Shown here: positions 61,252-64,000 of the stretch, piece by piece
Numbering within the stretch: position 1 is the stretch's first letter
Layout of the letters: the number at the start of each line of letters is the position of its first letter
Assembly: GCA_004835665.1 (NCBI GenBank)
Contig: RBKR01000017.1
Span: 620,001 to 684,000, forward strand
DNA length: 64,000 nt
Direction of reading: 5' to 3'
DNA from: Phoma sp. XZ068
Taxonomy: Eukaryota; Ascomycota; Dothideomycetes; Pleosporales; Didymellaceae
Translations under genes and position numbers: made by a program
Notes under the pieces: model-generated
The model's database searches: none
What the model saw: the letters and a program-made list of their open reading frames with translations, nothing else
Told to the model about the DNA's origin: nothing

Positions 61252-61617
61252 TGGCGGTGTTTCGAGCAGCACTCGCCCTGTGCATCCTTCACAGCTCCAC
61301 CTGTATCGATACATCGTAACAATACACCCCACTTTTCTCCGATACAGAGAAGAAAGACGCCCACCTCTGCCCTACGCCCAGGTATCCCAGCCCAACGTAC
61401 AAGCTGCAACGCGATAGGGTCCACTACCCGGAATCAGCAGGCCCTAACCCGCACGTTCACCAGTGACATTCAAATCATCAAACCACCTTTGCTTGGAGCG
61501 TTCGGCGAACCTGCAGAGGAAGGTGGCAAGGAAGACGCATGGAAGATTGAGTTTGCTCGGTTGTGGCTGCACGCGGCGATGCAAGCCGAACCAGACTTTC
61601 TTTGGTACCAAACGTGA
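61252..61617 (+). other. Possible exon of an unrecognised gene
   Basis: 121 codons are open, with a protein-like ending: TRTFTSDIQIIKPPLLGAFG, then EPAEEGGKEDAWKIEFARLW, then LHAAMQAEPDFLWYQT. A good splice donor GTGAGC lies at 61614 just before the stop, and a possible acceptor CATATCAG at about 61222-61229. A second coding-looking frame (EAASLVEQASQDRPALQGPE) starts 45 bp later but in a phase that simple splicing does not join. There is no start codon at its left edge. The opposite strand has a 155-codon frame (61470-61937), which I take as a shadow. Family unknown. Confidence 0.25.
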
Positions 61618-64000
61618 GCATTAGTGTGTGCGGAACTGAGCGCGCAACACGCATTTAGAAGCTGCATCTCTGGTCGAACAAGCAAGCCAGGATAGGCCAG
61701 CGTTGCAAGGTCCAGAAGCCAATGCAAGATCAAATCGCGCTGCGATATATCGATCGACGGTAGCAACGAAGCAGCCGCTGCAACCAGCTCGGTAGCAACG
61801 CTCCGAAGCATCATCACTTGTCCAACAAGCTCGAATAGAGGATAGACGACCGGAATAGGAAATGCACTAGCAAGCGCCGCAGATGAGGCTCTGCGGGAAG
61901 CCCAGACTCGAACAGGATTCTTTCTTTCACCGACCATCGTTGTGTGCGTGGCTCAGCCAACGCGCAAGGCCTCAAAATTTGCGGGTCATTTGCTGAAACC
62001 GAAGCGGTCTTTGGGAGGTCTGGATGCGTGGCTGGGACGCGGGATCCCTCGCTTTGCATCGCAATTTGCACAGCACGGCCGGGTGATTTCGGAACCGCAC
62101 TTTGTCGTGCGCGGAGAGAGACAGGCTCACACGTGAAACCGTCCAGGAACGAGAAAATATGTGGGGATGCGTATGTTGAGAGTGGGCATTTCGCATCACA
62201 CGGTCCCACACGAAAGACGTTTGGCATGAGCTTATCCTACTCCCGATCCAAAACTACGCTGATTGAGGCATGGCAAATGGAACGCTGCGCGGACGCTTTA
62301 TCGGAAGGATTGCAGCGCGAAACAAAGGCAGGAATTTCTTGATAGTGCTGACGAGTGGGAAAACGATTGGACAGGAAAACGCAGAGGGAGCGAAAGGTTC
62401 GGTTTTTTGGTTCGGCGAAAAGCCGGCATGAGGAAGTTTGAGGCTCTGCGGCAGTCCCGTTGTTGCATGCTGCATCGAAGGTCTGCAGAACATCAGTTCT
62501 TTCCACGCCTCAACAAGTGTGTGTGCACTATTGGCGGATGCTAGCCACTGGGCAGAGCCGTGGACAGAGGACGGTTGTAGAGATTCGCCTCTGGCTCGGT
62601 AGGGGATGCTGCGCTGTGACTGTTACGCGAGCAAAGAGTAATGCAAAGCCCTTGCGGTACGGATTACTGCAGCTGCATCAACAAGATGCATCCTTCGCAT
62701 GGCTAAGCAACGGCGCTACGCATCAGTAAGGTTTTGGCGGGCGCAAATTGCTCAAGAGGCGGTGTCGGGTTGTTTGTTGTTGTGAGCCTTGACCGGAAGG
62801 CCTCAATGTCGCCACGGTCTAAAGCCAAAACTTGCGCAGAGCGAGTGTCTCTGAATGTTGCCGCTATACACCAGTGTGTCGAATGTCGAGACGATGCTCA
62901 ATACTAGATGCTAGCCGAGATCGAAATAGATACCATGACGGCCCAGGGGTTGTTTGCGTGTTCCAGCAAGAAATGACGTATGCACATCACGCGTCTCGGC
63001 GGTTCTCTCCTGCCACAACGAGCCATCCAGTCGTCGATGCATCCCTTTGGAACATGTGAGTTCCAACGCAAGATCCATCTACGGATGCATCACGTAAATG
63101 TCAGTGGTATCGGAGGCCATGATCGACATCGCGTACCTGCGCACTGGACGTCAGCTACGTCATTTTGGCATCCCCACGGCACGACCCCACAGAAGCCGCA
63201 GCTTCGATGTGGAGCCCCAGCCTTCCAGAAGCCCACAACACAACAACCGGGCCTTCTTCGCCTCAAAACAGCGTGATGCACCAGCAACACCGGCGTAAAG
63301 CGCATGCCAGCATCGTATCCGAACCCGTTTGAAACATCTCTGGGCCCTGATCGTGGCAACGACCTCGAGGCGAGGAGTTCAGACGCTGTTTGCGGGGCGA
63401 TCGTCAAAAAGCTGGAGCAAGTGATGCGAAAGGAAAACCCCTTCTGGGCGCATGCGACGCGCTCGCGACCAGCGAGTCAAGGTGGGTGCTGTCGTTGGCC
63501 TGCCTGACGCTGCTTGACTGGCATTTCGATGTGTAACAGCTTTGTTTAGTCTGGGGTTGCCGGTTAGGGACAGGGCTTGGTATGGCGCCAGGCTGACGGG
63601 GAAGCAGAGTAGTGTTCCGGATGGCCTCATCGGTGATTTAAAACGGCGGAATAACTCCTTCGCCTGAGCGCGCAAAGCGGAGTATTACCTCCCAATACTT
63701 GCGTGTCAGTTCGCAGCTGTTTGTAGCTAGGACGTGCAGCGTCAAAACGTGGTTGCTTGACGAAGGAGACATCACTGCGCTGACTTGTGGTTCCATGAAC
63801 GACTGAGCTCTAGACAACAATGTTAAGCGCGCATTCATCACCGTTTGTTGATCGCGCATCTGGAGGGCTGACGGAGAACCAGGTTGTTACACGTGGAGCC
63901 GGTCCAAAAGCAGTAAGTCAACCCCAAGGCCGCTTCGCTTATGCGGGGAAACCTTGGGGACCTGAAGATGCAAACTCAACCAGCGCAGCTGACCTTCGGG
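61618..64000. other. No supported gene to the window end
   Basis: 2.4 kb of about even base composition with many short overlapping frames on both strands. None shows a domain, a signal peptide or a consistent splice series. A gene cut by the window edge cannot be excluded. Confidence 0.4.

Noticed and set aside
61470..61937. 155-aa minus-strand frame
   Set aside because: Low-complexity Ala/Ser/Leu composition with no domain, overlapping a plus-strand frame that looks more protein-like.

Overview
The window comes from a filamentous ascomycete, most likely a pleosporalean Dothideomycete. This placement is inferred from short GT-AG introns with CTRAC branch points, a C:G-to-T:A mutation pattern like repeat-induced point mutation (RIP), and the families present: pleosporalean-style F-box protein, MCT-like MFS transporter, DUF7702-like membrane protein, HP1 and CCT5. 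It has two compartments. Positions 1 to about 26,780 are an extremely AT-rich, gene-free block in which CpA and TpG are almost gone. About 26,800 to 64,000 has ordinary base composition and real genes.

The AT-rich block is a graveyard of mobile elements. A Gypsy-type LTR retrotransposon (4210-17853, 549-bp LTRs, target duplication TTTTC) is split by a second, related Gypsy element (5182-11898, 484-bp LTRs, target duplication CTTAG). Both pairs of LTRs match in length to the base and both target duplications are exact, so the order of insertion can be read directly. On either side of this nest lie two copies (1561-3635 and 24403-26477) of a 2075-bp unit that looks like a Plavaka/CACTA-type transposase relic. 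The stretch 17,859-24,402 holds further decayed reading frames that I cannot name.

The gene-bearing part runs as follows: secreted acid trehalase GH65 (-), ending right at the edge of the AT-rich block; secreted DJ-1/PfpI protein (-); 3 kb without a gene; MFS monocarboxylate-type transporter (-); a frameshifted DUF7702-like pseudogene (-) next to an A37 run; a Zn2Cys6 regulator (+) carrying one in-frame TAG; a divergent pair of Ctr copper transporter (-) and ferric/cupric reductase (+); a GPI-type cutinase/acetylxylan esterase (+); a siderophore-iron transporter (-); an F-box protein (+); a possible 48-residue membrane peptide between minisatellites; heterochromatin protein HP1 (-), divergent from chaperonin subunit CCT5 (+). 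The last 5 kb contains at most one doubtful exon.

The clearest functional grouping is metal uptake. The reductase and copper transporter share a 494-bp promoter with copper-response-like motifs, and a siderophore transporter lies 3 kb further on. Gene models were rebuilt by hand from splice signals and reading frame; intron positions are predictions, not data.
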